This document shows positions 51,206 to 62,601 of a stretch of DNA of 64,000 nt, piece by piece. Every line of letters begins with the position of its first letter. Position 1 is the stretch's first letter. Location: assembly GCA_947095585.1 (NCBI GenBank), contig OX352761.1, positions 86,804,419-86,868,418 of the forward strand, written 5' to 3'. The notes beneath the pieces were generated by a model. That model was not told the origin of the DNA, searched no databases, and saw only the letters and a program-made list of their open reading frames with translations. Position numbers and translations under genes: made by a program. Source of the DNA: Nephrocerus scutellatus (Eukaryota > Arthropoda > Insecta > Diptera > Pipunculidae).

Positions 51206-52396
51206 TTAGACAGCCGACGGCTTCTCGATACGGTAACGATTTTCTTTAGATTCTTGACTGTTATCTATTGAATTTAGATGTACATATGGATCAGCCGGAA
51301 TGCTTATTGGATTTGCTGTTTCAAGGTTAAATCGTTTTATAATTTGATTTATATAGTTTGTTTGATGAATAAAGATGGAACGTTTTTCACGATTTCGTTC
51401 TATTTGTAGTCCAACAAAATTATCCGGTTCGTTTATTTTAACCTCGAAGGTCGTTTGAAGATGATGAAGTATTATTTTCAGTGCCTCTTTGGTTTCAGCC
51501 ATGACTAATCCATCATCAACATAGAGTATTAATAATACTTTCACATTGTTGAAGTGTCCTCGATAGACACAATTATCAGCATTACTTTGAACGAACCCGT
51601 ACTTGCTCAAAAAAATATGAAAATTTGTATTCCAACAGTGCGAAGCTTGTTTTAAACCGTATAGTGATTTTTTAAATTTACATACCATGTTTGAACTGAT
51701 GTTCGTCCCTTCTGGTGGAGTCAAATAAATGTCTTCTTGCAACTTGCCGTACAGGAATGCTGTTTTTATGTCGAACTGCATAATCTCAAAATTGTTTCGT
51801 GCTGCAACGGAGAGAAGAATCCTAATTGAGTCAAAACGTGTTGTCGGTGCAAACGTTTCCTTGTAGTCGATGCCCTGTTTTTGTGCATACCCTTTTGCAC
51901 AAAGTCTTGATTTGTAACGGACAACATCTCCATTCGGATTTCTTTTAATTTTGAAAACCCATTTTGATCCAATAGTACTTCCACCGGGTGGTAACTTAAC
52001 AATCTCCCATGTGTTTTTCTTTTCGAGTGCATCTAATTCTTCCTTTATTGATTTCGTCCAATTTTTCGGTTCTGTACATGAAATCGCTTCCTCATACGTC
52101 TCAGGAATATCACCTTCAGCAAAATTTGCTTCGTAGTCATATCGTGCAGGCATTCTGATTTTGTCGCGATTCCGTAAGTTGTAGTCAGCATTGACTTGAC
52201 TATTTATTGACTGCTGTGTTGTTGCTTCTTGTCTCTCTATATAGTTTTCTATATCTTGAATTTTTTCTTTATTATTATTTTCAGGTTCATGAATTTCTGT
52301 TTGGTTTTCATGTTGATTTGATTGAGTACAACCATCATTAATGTTGTCTTCTATAATTTGTATCTCAACCGTATTTCTTCTTCGTTGAAACAACAT
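51206..52396 (-). pseudogene. pol: Copia-B reverse transcriptase, copy 1
   Basis: 396 codons. An acidic, Asn-rich linker precedes NWTKSIKEELDALEKKNTWE, WVFKIKRNPNGDVVRYKSRL, QFDIKTAFLYGKLQEDIYL (first Asp), LYGLKQASHCWN and LILYVDDGLVMAET (YVDD), then NFVGLQIERNREKRS. The last 15 codons are out of frame after one base is lost in ESKEK near 51243, just before the YREAVG block. The RT domain itself looks intact. Confidence 0.9.
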
Positions 52397-53377
52397 TGCG
52401 GGAAACTTTTATTTTTCCAGATTCTTCATCGTATAAACGATAATTCGTAGAATTTCCTTCGTAGCCAACGAACATTAGTTTCTTGCACTTTGGATCCATG
52501 TACGCCTCACATCCAAAATTTTTTGTATGATCCAATATAGGCTTTTTGCCTGTCCATAATTGATATGGTGTTGAATCGGGTGCTTGAGTGGTTGGAGTGC
52601 GGTTTAGAATATACACTGCTGTGTTGACAGCTTCACTCCACAAATTAATTGGAACATCCTTTGCATATATCATCGATGTTCGGGTTCGGGTGTATAGGGA
52701 GCTGTTGTTTCCAATGATATTCCATTTTTCGAGAGATACTCCTTGAAAATGTTGTTACAGTATTCGGTTCCGTTATCAACATGTAAGACTTTTGGTGGCG
52801 ACCCGAACTTGTTACGTGAGTGATTGACAAAATTTTTGAAAGAGTCGAAAGCATCTGATTTATGTTTAATGAATGAAACGATACGATAACCGGAACTGTC
52901 ATCTTTGAAGAGAATGAAATATCTCATTCCACTGACTGATGGTTGAGACATAGGACCACATATGTCACTGTGTATAAACTCGCCTGGTTGAGGTTTTCTG
53001 TTTACTACTGTTTTAAATGGTAACTTGTGACCTTTTCCATATATACATGCTTCACAGAAGAATTTGTTGATATTATCGATACTGACATTCTTAATGTCTC
53101 CCTTGGTTACCATTTCTTTTAATGCTTGCTTGTTAATATGCCCAAGTCTCTCGTGCCAAATTTTTATGTCCACACTGGTCGTTGCATTCTCTTCTGATAC
53201 AGTGATTGTTCGAAATAACAATCGGTATGTATTGTTTGATTCTCGAATCACATAGGCTACTATTTTGTTGTTTTCGTAAACTTCAGCATGGTTGTCTTCT
53301 TTGATAATTTTCATGCCTTTCGCCGTTATTACCTTTGGAAAATAAATTTTTCTTGAGATCCAGAATGTATAACACAT
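52365..53377 (-). pseudogene. pol: Copia-B integrase, copy 1
   Basis: WHERLGHINKQALKEMV and FFCEACIYGKGHKLPF form the pre-integrase domain. GEFIHSDICGPMSQPSVSGM carries the first Asp and VLHVDNGTEYCNNIFKEYL the second. APYTPEPEHR then breaks off: ~90 bp holding the catalytic Glu are deleted at about 52681. WSEAVNTAVYILNRTPTTQA and CKKLMFVGYEGNSTNYRLYD follow in other frames. It is inactive for lack of the Glu. Confidence 0.88.
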
Positions 53378-54362
53378 TTGTTATTGTTGATTGGTGCCAA
53401 TTTTCTCCAATAAGTTTTTGAATTTTTACAGTACCTTTTCCTTTGACAACTAGACCTTGATTATTTCCAAGTTTTACTGAAGCATGATCGTCCATTGTTT
53501 CGAAAATAGAAAAATATTCACGTTTATGTGTCATATGCGCGGATGCGCCGCTATCCATTATCCAATAATCGTCGTCAATTGTGGATGTTAATAACAAGCT
53601 GTTTTCAACTATCGAAAAAGCTGTGTCATTTGATTGTGAATGTTTATTTTCTTTTGAATCAGCATGTTTCTTTTCTCCTCGATTTTTCTTTGGTGCCCGA
53701 CATTGAAAATGCCCCTTCTTTTGACAATTATAGCATGTTACTCGAGGTCGATTACTTTTTCTTTCGATTGAATTTCGTTGAACTGATGAACTGCTGCATC
53801 CTGCCTTGGTTACTAGCAATGCCGAGTGTGATTCTTCATATGATATTAGACTGGCTTCTTCGTCCAAAAGACGTGCTCTAAGATTAGCAATCGTTTGCTT
53901 TGCTTCATCCATCGATATCCAGGCTTGTCTTAGATTTCTGTATTTTTGAGGCAAGCTTCCGAGTATTTTTGTGATAATCGCTACATCACTGACTTCTTCT
54001 CCTGTTTCTTTAATATGTTGTGCCAAATTTTCTACCTTTGCGATGTGCTGGGAGATGGTGTCACTTGAGATAATTTTATATTGATGGAACCGCTCATGCA
54101 CTATCATTTTGTTCATTTCCGACTTTTGTTCATAAATGGAATCTAACTTGATGATTATCTCACTTGACGACTTGCAATTTTCCACCAACGTAATTTGATC
54201 AAAAGCCATTGCGGAGGTTAAGGTGAACATGGCGTTCGCGTCATCCTTAATCCATTTTTTGTGTTCCTGAAGTTTTGTTTTATCTGGCTTTACTTCGTCA
54301 TGCCTTGTAGACCTTTTGCTCGCAATGCACACATAATTTGGAACTTCTATTGACGATAATAC
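53283..54362 (-). pseudogene. gag: Copia-B gag and protease, copy 1
   Basis: Gag reads KTKLQEHKKWIKDDANAMFT, YEQKSEMNKMIVHERFHQYK and ITKILGSLPQKYRNLRQAWI. The zinc knuckle is CYNCQKKGHFQC, short by two residues of the usual CCHC spacing (copy 2 has HFASQC). Protease: DYWIMDSGASAHMTHKREYF, with an intact Asp-Ser-Gly. The first ~20 gag codons and the leader are replaced by LTR sequence. The frame continues until about 53340, then shifts into the integrase. Confidence 0.88.
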
Positions 54363-54417
54363 AGTACATGGAGCGAACATACCTTAAATAAAAAGATTGA
54401 CGGTTCGATATTAACAT
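54363..54417 (-). repeat. Copia-B 5' LTR remnant, copy 1
   Basis: ~55 bp matching the LTR start (CGAACCGTCAATCTTTTTAT), fused at CATGTACT to gag sequence. The outermost bases are lost (ATTAACAT where copy 2 has ATTTACATTATTCAACA), and satellite follows. Confidence 0.8.
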
Positions 54418-57400
54418 AGAAAAAAGTTTTATAGCCGCATCTTAGTCCTACATACCGAATTTCATGCGAATCGCTTGAGAAATTGCTTTGTTTTCGAAAT
54501 TCCAGACCATAATGACCATATTCCATAATTGCCATAGGAAAAAGTTTTATAGTCGCATTTAGCCCTACATACCACATTTCAAGCGAATCGCTTGAAAAAT
54601 TGCTTTGTTCCCGAAATTCCAGACCATAATGACCATATTCCGGAATTTTCATACGTAAAAGTTTAACAGTCGCATCTTAGCCCTACATAACGAATTTCAT
54701 GCGAATCGCTTGAAAAATTGCTTTGTTCCTCAAATTCCAGACCATAATGACCATATACCAGAATTACAATAGAAAAAAGTTTTACTGTCGCATCTTAGTC
54801 CTACAAACCGAATTTCACACGAATCGCTTGAGCAATTGCTTTGTTTCTGAAATTCCAGACCATAATGACGTTATTCCAGAATTGCCATAGGTAAAAGTTT
54901 TACAGTCGCATCTTAGCCCTTCATACCGAATTTCATGCGAATCGCTTGAGAAATTGCCATGCTCCCGAAATTCCTGACCATAATGACCATATTCCATAAT
55001 TGCCCTAGGAAAAAGTTTTATAGTCGCATTTAGCCCTACATACCACATTTCATGCAGAACATAATGACTATCTTCCAGAATATCCATAGGAAAAAGTTTT
55101 ATAGCCGCATGTTAGTCCTACATACCGAATTTCATGCGAATCGCTTGAGAAATTGCCATGCTCCCGAAATTCCTGACCATAATGACCATATTCCAGAATT
55201 GCCATAGGAAAAAGTTTAATAGTCGCATCTTAGCCCTACATACCGAATTTCATGCGAATCTCTTGAAAAATTGCTTTGTTCCCGAAATTCCAGAACATAA
55301 TGACTATCTTCCAGAATATCCATAGGAAAAAGTTTTATAGCCGCATCTTAGTCCGCGAATGCGAATCGCTTGAGAAATTGCAATGCTCCCGAAATTCCTG
55401 ACCATAATGACCATATTCCAGAATTGCCATAGGAAAAAGTTTAATAGTCGCATCTTAGCCCTACATACCGAATTTCATGCGAATCTCTTGAAAAATTGCT
55501 TTGTTCCCGAAATTCCAGAACATAATGACTATCTTCCAGAATATCCATAGGAAAAAGTTTTATAGCCGCATCTTAGTCCTACATACCGAATTTCATGCGA
55601 ATCGCTTGAGAAATTGCCATGTTCCCGAAATTCCAGACCATAATGACCATATTCCAGAATTGCCATAGGAAAAAGTTTAATAGTCGCATCTTAGCCCTAC
55701 ATAGCGAATTTCATGCGAATCTCTTTGTTCCCGAAATTCCAGAATATAATGACTATCTTCCAGAATATCCATAGAAAAAAGTTTTATAGCCGCATGTTAG
55801 TCCTACATACCGAATTTCATGCGAATCGCTTGAGAAATTGCCATGCTCCCGAAATTCCTGACCATAATGACCATATTCCAGAATTGCCATAGGAAAAAGT
55901 GTAATAGTCGCATCATAGCCCTACATACCGAATTTCATGCGAATCTCTTGAAAAATTGCTTTGTTCCCGAAATTCCAGAACATAATGACTATCTTCCAGA
56001 ATATCTATAGGAAAAAGTTTTATAGCCGCATGTTAGTCCTACATACCGAATTTCATGCGAATCGCTTGAGAAATTGCCATGCTCCCGAAATTCCTGACCA
56101 TAATGACCATATTCCAGAATTGCCATAGGAAAAAGTTTAATAGTCGCATCTTAGCCCTACATACCGAATTTCATGCGAATCTCTTGAAAAATTGCTTTGT
56201 TCCCGAAATTCCAGAACATAATGACTATCTTCCAGAATATCCATAGGAAAAAGTTTTATAGCCGCATCTTAGCTCTACATACTGAATTTCATGCGAACCG
56301 CTTGAGAAATTTCTTTGTTCCCGAAATACCAGCCCATAACAACTATATTCCAGAATATCCATAGGAAAAAGTTTTATAGCCGCATGTTAGTCCTACATAC
56401 TGAATTTCATGCGAATCGCTTGAGAAATTGCTTTGTTCCCGAAATTCCAGACTATAATGACCATATTCCAGAATTGCCATAGGAAAAAGTTTAATAGTCG
56501 CATCTTAGCCCTACATAGCGAATTTCATGCGAATCTCTTGAAAAATTGCTTTGTTCCCGAAATTCCAGAACATAATGACTATCTTCCAGAATATCCATAG
56601 GAAAAAGTTTTATAGCCGCATGTTAGTCCTACATACCGAATTTCATGCGAATCGCTTGAGAAATTGCCATGCTCCCGAAATTCCTGACCATAATGACCAT
56701 ATTCCAGAATTGCCATAGGAAAAAGTTTAATAGTCGCATCTTAGCCCTACATACCGAATTTCATGCGAATCTCTTGAAAAATTGCTTTGTTCCCGAAATT
56801 CCAGAACATAATCACCATATTCCAGAATTGCCATAGGTAAAAGTTTTATAGTGGCATCTAAGTCCTACACACCGAATTTCATGCGAAACGCTTGAGAAAT
56901 CTTTGTTCCCGAAATTCCAGACCATAATGAATATATTCCAGAATATCCATAGGAAAAAGTTTTATAGCCGCATCTTAGCTCTACATACTGAATTTCATGC
57001 GAACCGCTTGAGAAATTTCTTTGTTCCCGAAATACCAGCCCATAACAACTATATTCCAGAATATCCATAGGAAAAAGTTTTATAGCCGTATGTTAGTCCT
57101 ACATACCGAATTTCATGCGAATCGCTTGAGAAATTGCCATGCTCCCGAAATTCCTGACCATAATGACCATATTCCAAAATTGCCATAGGAAAAAGTTTAA
57201 TAGTCGCATCTTAGCCCTACATACCGAATTTCATGCGAATCTCTTGAAAAATTGCTTTGTTCCCGAAATTCCAGAACATAATGACTATCTTCCAGAATAT
57301 CCATAGGAAAAAGTTTTATAGCCGCATCTTAGCTCTACATACTGAATTTCATGCGAACCGCTTGAGAAATTTCTTTGTTCCCGAAATACCAGCCCATAAC

Positions 57401-58100
57401 AACTATATTCCAGAATATCCATAGGAAAAAGTTTTATAGCCGCATGTTAGTCCTACATACTGAATTTCATGCGAATCGCTTGAGAAATTGCTTTGTTCCC
57501 GAAATTCCAGACTATAATGACCATATTCCAGAATTGCCATAGGAAAAAGTTTAATAGTCGCATCTTAGCCCTACATAGCGAATTTCATGCGAATCTCTTG
57601 AAAAATTGCTTTGTTCCCGAAATTCCAGAACATAATGACTATCTTCCAGAATATCCATAGGAAAAAGTTTTATAGCCGCATGTTAGTCCTACATACCGAA
57701 TTTCATGCGAATCGCTTGAGAAATTGCCATGCTCCCGAAATTCCTGACCATAATGACCATATTCCAGAATTGCCATAGGAAAAAGTTCAATAGTCGCATC
57801 TTAGCCCTACATACCGAATTTCATGCGAATCTCTTGAAAAATTGCTTTGTTCCCGAAATTCCAGAACATAATGACTATCTTCCAGAATATCCATAGGAAA
57901 AAGTTTTATAGCCGCATGTTAGTCCTACATACCGAATTTCATGCGAATCGCTTGAGAAATTGCCATGTTCCCCAAATTCCAGACCATAATGACCATATTT
58001 CAGAATTGCCATAGGAAAAAGTCGCATCTTAGCTCTACATACTGAATGTCATGCGAATCGCTTGAGAAATTGCCATGCTCCCGAAATTCCTGACCATAAT
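54418..58100 (-). repeat. 118-bp satellite, array 4 with higher-order structure
   Basis: About 31 monomers. Two monomer types alternate over much of it: type A with GCCATGCTCCCGAAATTCCT and TTTAATAGTCGCATC, and type B with GAACATAATGACTATCTTCC and TTTTATAGCCGCAT, giving a ~236-bp dimer. A ~770-bp block at 56041-56812 recurs at 57101-57872 with an exact 1,060-bp offset (nine monomers). Other variants (AACCGCTTGAGAAATTTCTT, ACCAGCCCATAACAACTAT) mark positions in this larger unit. Confidence 0.93.
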
Positions 58101-58392
58101 GAACATACCTTAAATAAAAAGATTGACGGTTCGATATTTACATTATTCAACATCCCACTAAATGAGAACTCGTCAATAAGAAAATGTAATTTTAATTGAA
58201 TACATTGTGAATATTTTAAATTTTAATCGTTGAAATAGAATCTCGTAAGTTTTGAATCTATCCGAGTGTAATGGTTTAGTGAAGATATTGGCCAATTGAT
58301 CTTTAGTACATTTGTATTGTACATAAATTTCTTCTTGTTTTAGTTTTTCTCTGATGAAGTGATATCGAATATCGATGTGTTTGGTTCGCTTT
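58101..58392 (-). pseudogene. Copia-B fragment (3' LTR start and RNase H end)
   Basis: ~290 bp match the 3' end of Copia-B: part of the LTR (AACATACCTTAAATAAAAAG to ATTATTCAACA), the purine tract (shortened), and RNase H down to about 50 codons from its end. Both sides are cut inside satellite. It is a third, mostly lost copy. Confidence 0.88.
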
Positions 58393-58652
58393 TTCGTTCG
58401 TTTTCTAGTTGCATCGTAGCCCTACATTCCGAATTTCATGCTAATCGCTTAAAAAATTCATTTTTCCCGAAATTCCAGACCATATTGCAGAATTGCCATA
58501 GGAAAAAGTTTTATAGTCGCATCTTAGCTCTACATACTGAATGTCATGCGAATCGCTTGAAAAATTATTTGTTCCCGAAATTCCAGACCATAATGACTAT
58601 ATTCCAGGATATCCATAAGAAAATGTTTTATAGCCGCATCTTAGTCCTACAC
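58393..58652 (-). repeat. 118-bp satellite, array 5
   Basis: About two monomers, equal in variants to the end of array 3 (50020-50288), ending CGCATCTTAGTCCTACAC at the Copia-B LTR. This is the left flank of the duplicated unit. Confidence 0.9.
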
Positions 58653-58852
58653 TTTTGAAAATATAAGTTTATTATTTACAAAAATGTGATTTCACAAGAT
58701 GTTTGTCGAATATGAAAAAGCAACAGAAGAACAAAAAAGGTTAGTTCATTGTCTTGTATAAAACAAGTGTGACATTGATTTGTGTTAAAGTACATGGAGC
58801 GAACATACCTTAAATAAAAAGATTGACGGTTCGATATTTACATTATTCAACA
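58653..58852 (-). repeat. Copia-B 3' LTR, copy 2
   Basis: TGTTGAATAATG (at 58852) to ATATTTTCAAAA (at 58653) on the minus strand; slightly shorter than copy 1 by a small deletion in the ATTTTAATGATT stretch. Confidence 0.85.
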
Positions 58853-58916
58853 CTCCCACTAAATGAGAACTCGTCAATAAGAAAATGTAATTTTAATTGA
58901 ATACATTGTGAATCTT

Positions 58917-60278
58917 TTAAAATTTAATCGTTGAAATAGAATCTCGTAGAGTTTTGAATCTATCCGAGTGTAATGGTTTAGTGAAGATATCGGCCAATTG
59001 ATCTTTAGTACATTTGTATTGTACATAAATTTCTCCTTGTTTTAGTTTTTCTCTGATGAAGTGATATCGAATATCGATGTGTTTGGTTCGCTTGTGGAAC
59101 TCTGGATTATGAATCAATCGAATTGCACTTTGATTGTCTATGAATAATATGGATGGACCTTTCACTTCTTCACCGATGTCTTTCAACAATTGACGCAACC
59201 AAGTCACTTCTTTAACGGCTGCACATCCAGCCATATATTCAGCCTCGGTCGTTGATAGTGCGACTGAATGTTGTCGTTGACTGCTCCATGTTATTGGTCC
59301 ACCATTGAGCATGAAAACATATCCGGATGTTGATCTTCGTGTGTCGATGTCATTTGCATAGTCCGAGTCTGAATATCCAACAAGTTGTTCAGGATTGATT
59401 GAAGATTTGTATTCAATTCCTCGATTATTTGTGCCAATTAAATATTTAATTATTCTTTTTACTGCGTTCCAATGTGCATCCGTATGATTTGAGAGGAATC
59501 TGCTGACAACTCCGACTGCAAAGGAGATGTCGGGTCGACTGACTATTGCAGCAAATATTAGACAACCGACGGCTTCTCGATACGGTAACGATTTTTCTTT
59601 AGATTCTTGACTGTTATCTATTGAATTTAGATGTACATGTGGATCAGCCGGAATGCTTATTGGATTTGCTGTTTCAAGGTTAAATCGTTTTATAATTTGA
59701 TTTATATAGTTTGTTTGATGAATAAAGATGGAACGTTTTTCACGATTTCGTTCTATTTGTAGTCCAACAAAATTATCCGGTTCGTTTATTTTAACCTCGA
59801 AGGTCGTTTGAAAATGATGAAGTATTATTTTCAGTGCCTCTTTGGTTTTAGCCATGACTAATCCATCATCAACATAGAGTATTAATAATACTTTCACATT
59901 GTTGAAGTGTCCTCGATAGACACAATTATCAGCATTACTTTGTACGAACCCGTACTTGCTCAAAAAAATATGAAATGTTGTATTCCAACAGTGCGAAGCT
60001 TGTTTTAAACCGTATAGTGATTTTTTTAATTTACATACCATGTTTGAACTGCTGTTCGTCCCTTCTGGTGGAGTCAAATAAATGTCTTCTTGCAACTTGC
60101 CGTACAGGAATGCTGTTTTTATGTCAAACTGCATAATCTCAAAATTGTTTCGTGCTGCAACGGAGAGAAGAATCCTAATTGAGTCAAAACGTGTTGTCGG
60201 TGCAAACGTTTCATTGTAGTCGATGCCCTGTTTTTGTGCATACCCTTTTGCACAAAGTCTTGACATCAACATCTCCAT
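58917..60278 (-). CDS. pol: Copia-B reverse transcriptase and RNase H, copy 2
   Basis: A 453-codon uninterrupted frame, the best-preserved copia polymerase in the window. RT: QFDIKTAFLYGKLQEDIYL (first Asp), LYGLKQASHCWNTTFHIFL, LILYVDDGLVMAKT (YVDD at 59866-59877), NFVGLQIERNREKRS, LPYREAVGCLIFAAIVSRPD. RNase H: VGYSDSDYANDIDTRRSTSG (Asp), SVALSTTEAEYMAGCAAV (Glu), ILFIDNQSAIRL (Asp), HIDIRYHFIREKLKQG. The start is artificial: a deletion at about 60268-60280 removed the RT finger sequence WVFKIKRNPNG. It is a fragment of a gag-pol polyprotein, not an independent gene. Confidence 0.88.
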   Translation of the reverse strand: MEMLMSRLCAKGYAQKQGIDYNETFAPTTRFDSIRILLSVAARNNFEIMQFDIKTAFLYGKLQEDIYLTPPEGTNSSSNMVCKLKKSLYGLKQASHCWNTTFHIFLSKYGFVQSNADNCVYRGHFNNVKVLLILYVDDGLVMAKTKEALKIILHHFQTTFEVKINEPDNFVGLQIERNREKRSIFIHQTNYINQIIKRFNLETANPISIPADPHVHLNSIDNSQESKEKSLPYREAVGCLIFAAIVSRPDISFAVGVVSRFLSNHTDAHWNAVKRIIKYLIGTNNRGIEYKSSINPEQLVGYSDSDYANDIDTRRSTSGYVFMLNGGPITWSSQRQHSVALSTTEAEYMAGCAAVKEVTWLRQLLKDIGEEVKGPSILFIDNQSAIRLIHNPEFHKRTKHIDIRYHFIREKLKQGEIYVQYKCTKDQLADIFTKPLHSDRFKTLRDSISTIKF

Positions 60279-60568
60279 TTGGATTCAATAGTACTTCCAC
60301 CGGGTGGTAACTTAACAATCTCCCATGTGTTTTTCTTTTCGAGTGCATCTAATTCTTCCTTTATTGATTTCGTCCAATTTTTCGCTTCTGTACATGAAAT
60401 CGCTTCCTCATACGTCTCAGGAATGTCTGCTTCAGCAAAATTCGCTTCGTAGTCATATCGTGCAGGCATTCTGATTTTGTCGCGATTCCGTAAGTTGTAG
60501 TCAGCATTGACTTGACTATTTATTGACTGCTGTGTTGTTGCTTCTTGTCTCTCTATACTTTGGATCAC
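60266..60568 (-). pseudogene. pol: Copia-B integrase-RT linker, copy 2
   Basis: 100 codons: QSINSQVNADYNLRNRDKIR, YEAISCTEAKNWTKSIKEEL and KNTWEIVKLPPGGSTI. This corresponds to the linker and RT N-terminus of copy 1. Deletions at both edges cut it off from integrase (about 60566) and RT (about 60275). Confidence 0.82.
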
Positions 60569-61113
60569 TTTGGATCCAGTTTTGTACGAAGCTCTTTTGG
60601 AATATGCATGTACGCCTCACATCCAAAAATTTTTGTATGATCCAATATAGGCTTTTTGCCTGTCCATAATTGATATGGTGTTGAATCGGGTGCTTGAGTG
60701 GTTGGAGTGCGGTTTAGAATATACACTGCTGTGTTGACAGCTTCACTCCACAAATTAATTGGAACATCCTTTGCATATATCATCGATCGTGCACTCTCCA
60801 CGATTGTTCTCATGTCTCGTTCCGCTCTCCCATTTTGTTCGGGTGTATAGGGAGCTGTTGTTTCCAATGATATTCCATTTTTCGAGAGATACTCCTTGAA
60901 AATGTTGTTACAGTATTCGGTTCCGTTATCAACGTGTAAGACTTTTGGTGGCAACCCGAACTTGTTACGTGAGTGATTGACAAAATTTTTGAAAGAGTCG
61001 AAAGCATCTAATTTATGTTTAATGAATGAAACGATACGATAACCGGAACTGTCATCTTTGAAGAGAATGAAATATCTCATTCCACCGACTGGTGGTTGGA
61101 CATAGGACCACAT
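60565..61113 (-). pseudogene. pol: Copia-B integrase core, copy 2
   Basis: Reads MRYFILFKDDSSGYRIVSF, VLHVDNGTEYCNNIFKEYL (second Asp), APYTPEQNGRAERDMRTIVE (Glu intact), NTAVYILNRTPTTQAPDSTP and FGCEAYMHIPKELRTKLDPK. The first Asp (IHSDICGPM) is in the upstream frame, separated by a one-base lesion at about 61100. Unlike copy 1 the Glu region is retained. Confidence 0.88.
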
Positions 61114-61800
61114 ATGTCACTGTGTATAAACTCGCCTGGTTGAGTTTTTCTGTTTACTACTGTTTTAAATGGTAACTTGTGACCTTTTCCATATATACAT
61201 GCTTCACAGAAGAATTTGTTGATATTATCGATACTGACATTCTTAATGTCTCCCTTGGTTACCATTTCTTTTAATGCTTGCTTGTTAATATGCCCAAGTC
61301 TCTCGTGCCAAATTTTTATGTCCACACTGGTCGTTGCATTCGCTTCTGATACAGTGATTGTTCGAAATAACAATCGGTATGTATTGTTTGATTCTCGAAT
61401 CGCACAGGCTACTATTTTGTTGTTTTCGTAAACTTCAGCATGGTTGTCTTCTTTGATAATTTTCATGCCTTTCGCCGTTATTACACCTTCGGAAAATAAA
61501 TTTTTCATGAGATCCAGTACGTATAACACATTTGTTATTGTTGATTGGTGCCAATTTGCTCCAATAAGTTTTTGAATTTTTACAGTACCTTTTCCTTTGA
61601 CAACTAGACCTTGATTATTTCCAAGTTTTACTGAAGCATGATCGTCCATTGTTTCGAAAATTGAAAATTATTCACGTTTATGTGTCATATGCGCGGATGC
61701 GCCGCTATCCATTATCCAATAATCGTCGTCAATTGTGGATGTTAATAACAAGCTGTTTTCAACTATCGAAAAAGCTGTGTCATTTGATTGTGAATGTTTA
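61077..61800 (-). pseudogene. pol: Copia-B protease and pre-integrase, copy 2
   Basis: From about 61800 the frame reads the protease YWIMDSGASAHMTHKRE, then a TAA where copy 1 has Tyr (about 61667). It resumes at 61649 with MDDHASVKLGNNQGLVVKGK, LYVLDLMKNLFSEGVITAKG, WHERLGHINKQALKEMV and GEFIHSDICGPM. Confidence 0.85.
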
Positions 61801-61802
61801 TT

Positions 61803-62532
61803 TTATTTTGAATCAGCATGTTTCTTTTCTCCTCGATTTTTCTTTGGTGCCCGACATTGACTGGCAAAATGCCCCTTCTTTTGACAATTATAGCATGTTA
61901 CTCGAGGTCGATTACTTTTTCTTTCGATTGAATTTCGTTGAATTAATGAACTGCTGCATCCTGCCTTGGTTACTAGCAATGCCGAGTCTGATTCTTCATA
62001 TGATATTAGACTGGCTTCTTCGTCTAAAAGACGTGCTCTAAGATTAGCAATCGTTTGCTTTGCTTCATCCATCGATATCCAGGCATGTCTTAGATTTCTG
62101 TATTTTTGAGGCAAGCTTCCGAGTATTTTTGTGATAATCGCTACATCACTGACTTCTTCTCCTGTTTCTTTAATATGTTGTGCCAAATTTTCTACCTTTG
62201 CGATGTGCTGGGAGATGGTGTCACTTGAGATAATTTTATATTGATGGAACCGCTCATGCACTATCATTTTGTTCATTTCCGACTTTTGTTCATAAATGGA
62301 ATCTAACTTGATGATTATCTCACTTGACGACTTGCAATTTTCCACCAACGTAATTTGATCAAAAGCCATTGCGGAGGTTAAGGTGAACATGGCGTTCGCG
62401 TCATCCTTAATCCATTTTTTGTGTTCCTGAAGTTTTGTTTTATCTGGCTTTACTTCGTCACAGTTTACAATGCCTTGTAGACCTTTTGCTCGCAATGCAC
62501 ACATAATTTGGAACTTCCATTGACGATAATAC
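61803..62532 (-). pseudogene. gag: Copia-B gag, copy 2
   Basis: Reads WKFQIMCALRAKGLQGIVNC, KTKLQEHKKWIKDDANAMFT, HERFHQYKIISSDTISQHIA and SLPQKYRNLRHAWISMDEAK, with a full zinc knuckle CYNCQKKGHFASQC. The frame opens from the LTR remnant (62603) because LTR and gag are fused. It ends at a TAA made by a small deletion at about 61803 (copy 1 reads through). The normal start and ~20 residues are missing. Confidence 0.87.
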
Positions 62533-62596
62533 AGTACATGGAGCGAACATACTTTAAATAAAAAGATTGACGGTTCGATATTTACATTATTCAACA
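62533..62596 (-). repeat. Copia-B 5' LTR remnant, copy 2
   Basis: The first ~64 bp of the LTR from TGTTGAATAATG (at 62596), joined at CATGTACT to gag. The rest of the LTR, the PBS and the leader are deleted. Confidence 0.85.
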
Positions 62597-62601
62597 TACA
62601 C

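Larger units (their letters stand above)
50289..54417 (-). mobile_element. Copia-B, copy 1
   Basis: A minus-strand Ty1/copia element in satellite DNA. The 3' LTR is complete (50289-50500) and preceded by TACAC. The 5' LTR is only ~55 bp and joined to gag. The order is gag, protease, integrase, RT, RNase H. It shares its 5' deletion with copy 2. Lesions of its own: loss of the integrase Glu region, a 1-bp RT frameshift, and loss of the outer few bases of the 5' LTR. Confidence 0.9.
58653..62596 (-). mobile_element. Copia-B, copy 2
   Basis: A minus-strand Ty1/copia element flanked by TACAC on both sides (58648-58652 and 62597-62601), the 5-bp target duplication expected for copia. The 3' LTR is full (58653-58852). 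The 5' LTR is only ~64 bp (62533-62596) and is fused to gag by a deletion shared with copy 1. RT and RNase H are open; gag, protease and integrase have stops or shifts. It could not transpose on its own. Confidence 0.92.

Noticed and set aside
54418..58100. CRISPR-like regular array
   Set aside because: The monomers have no spacers, diverge along their whole length, and the setting is an animal genome.
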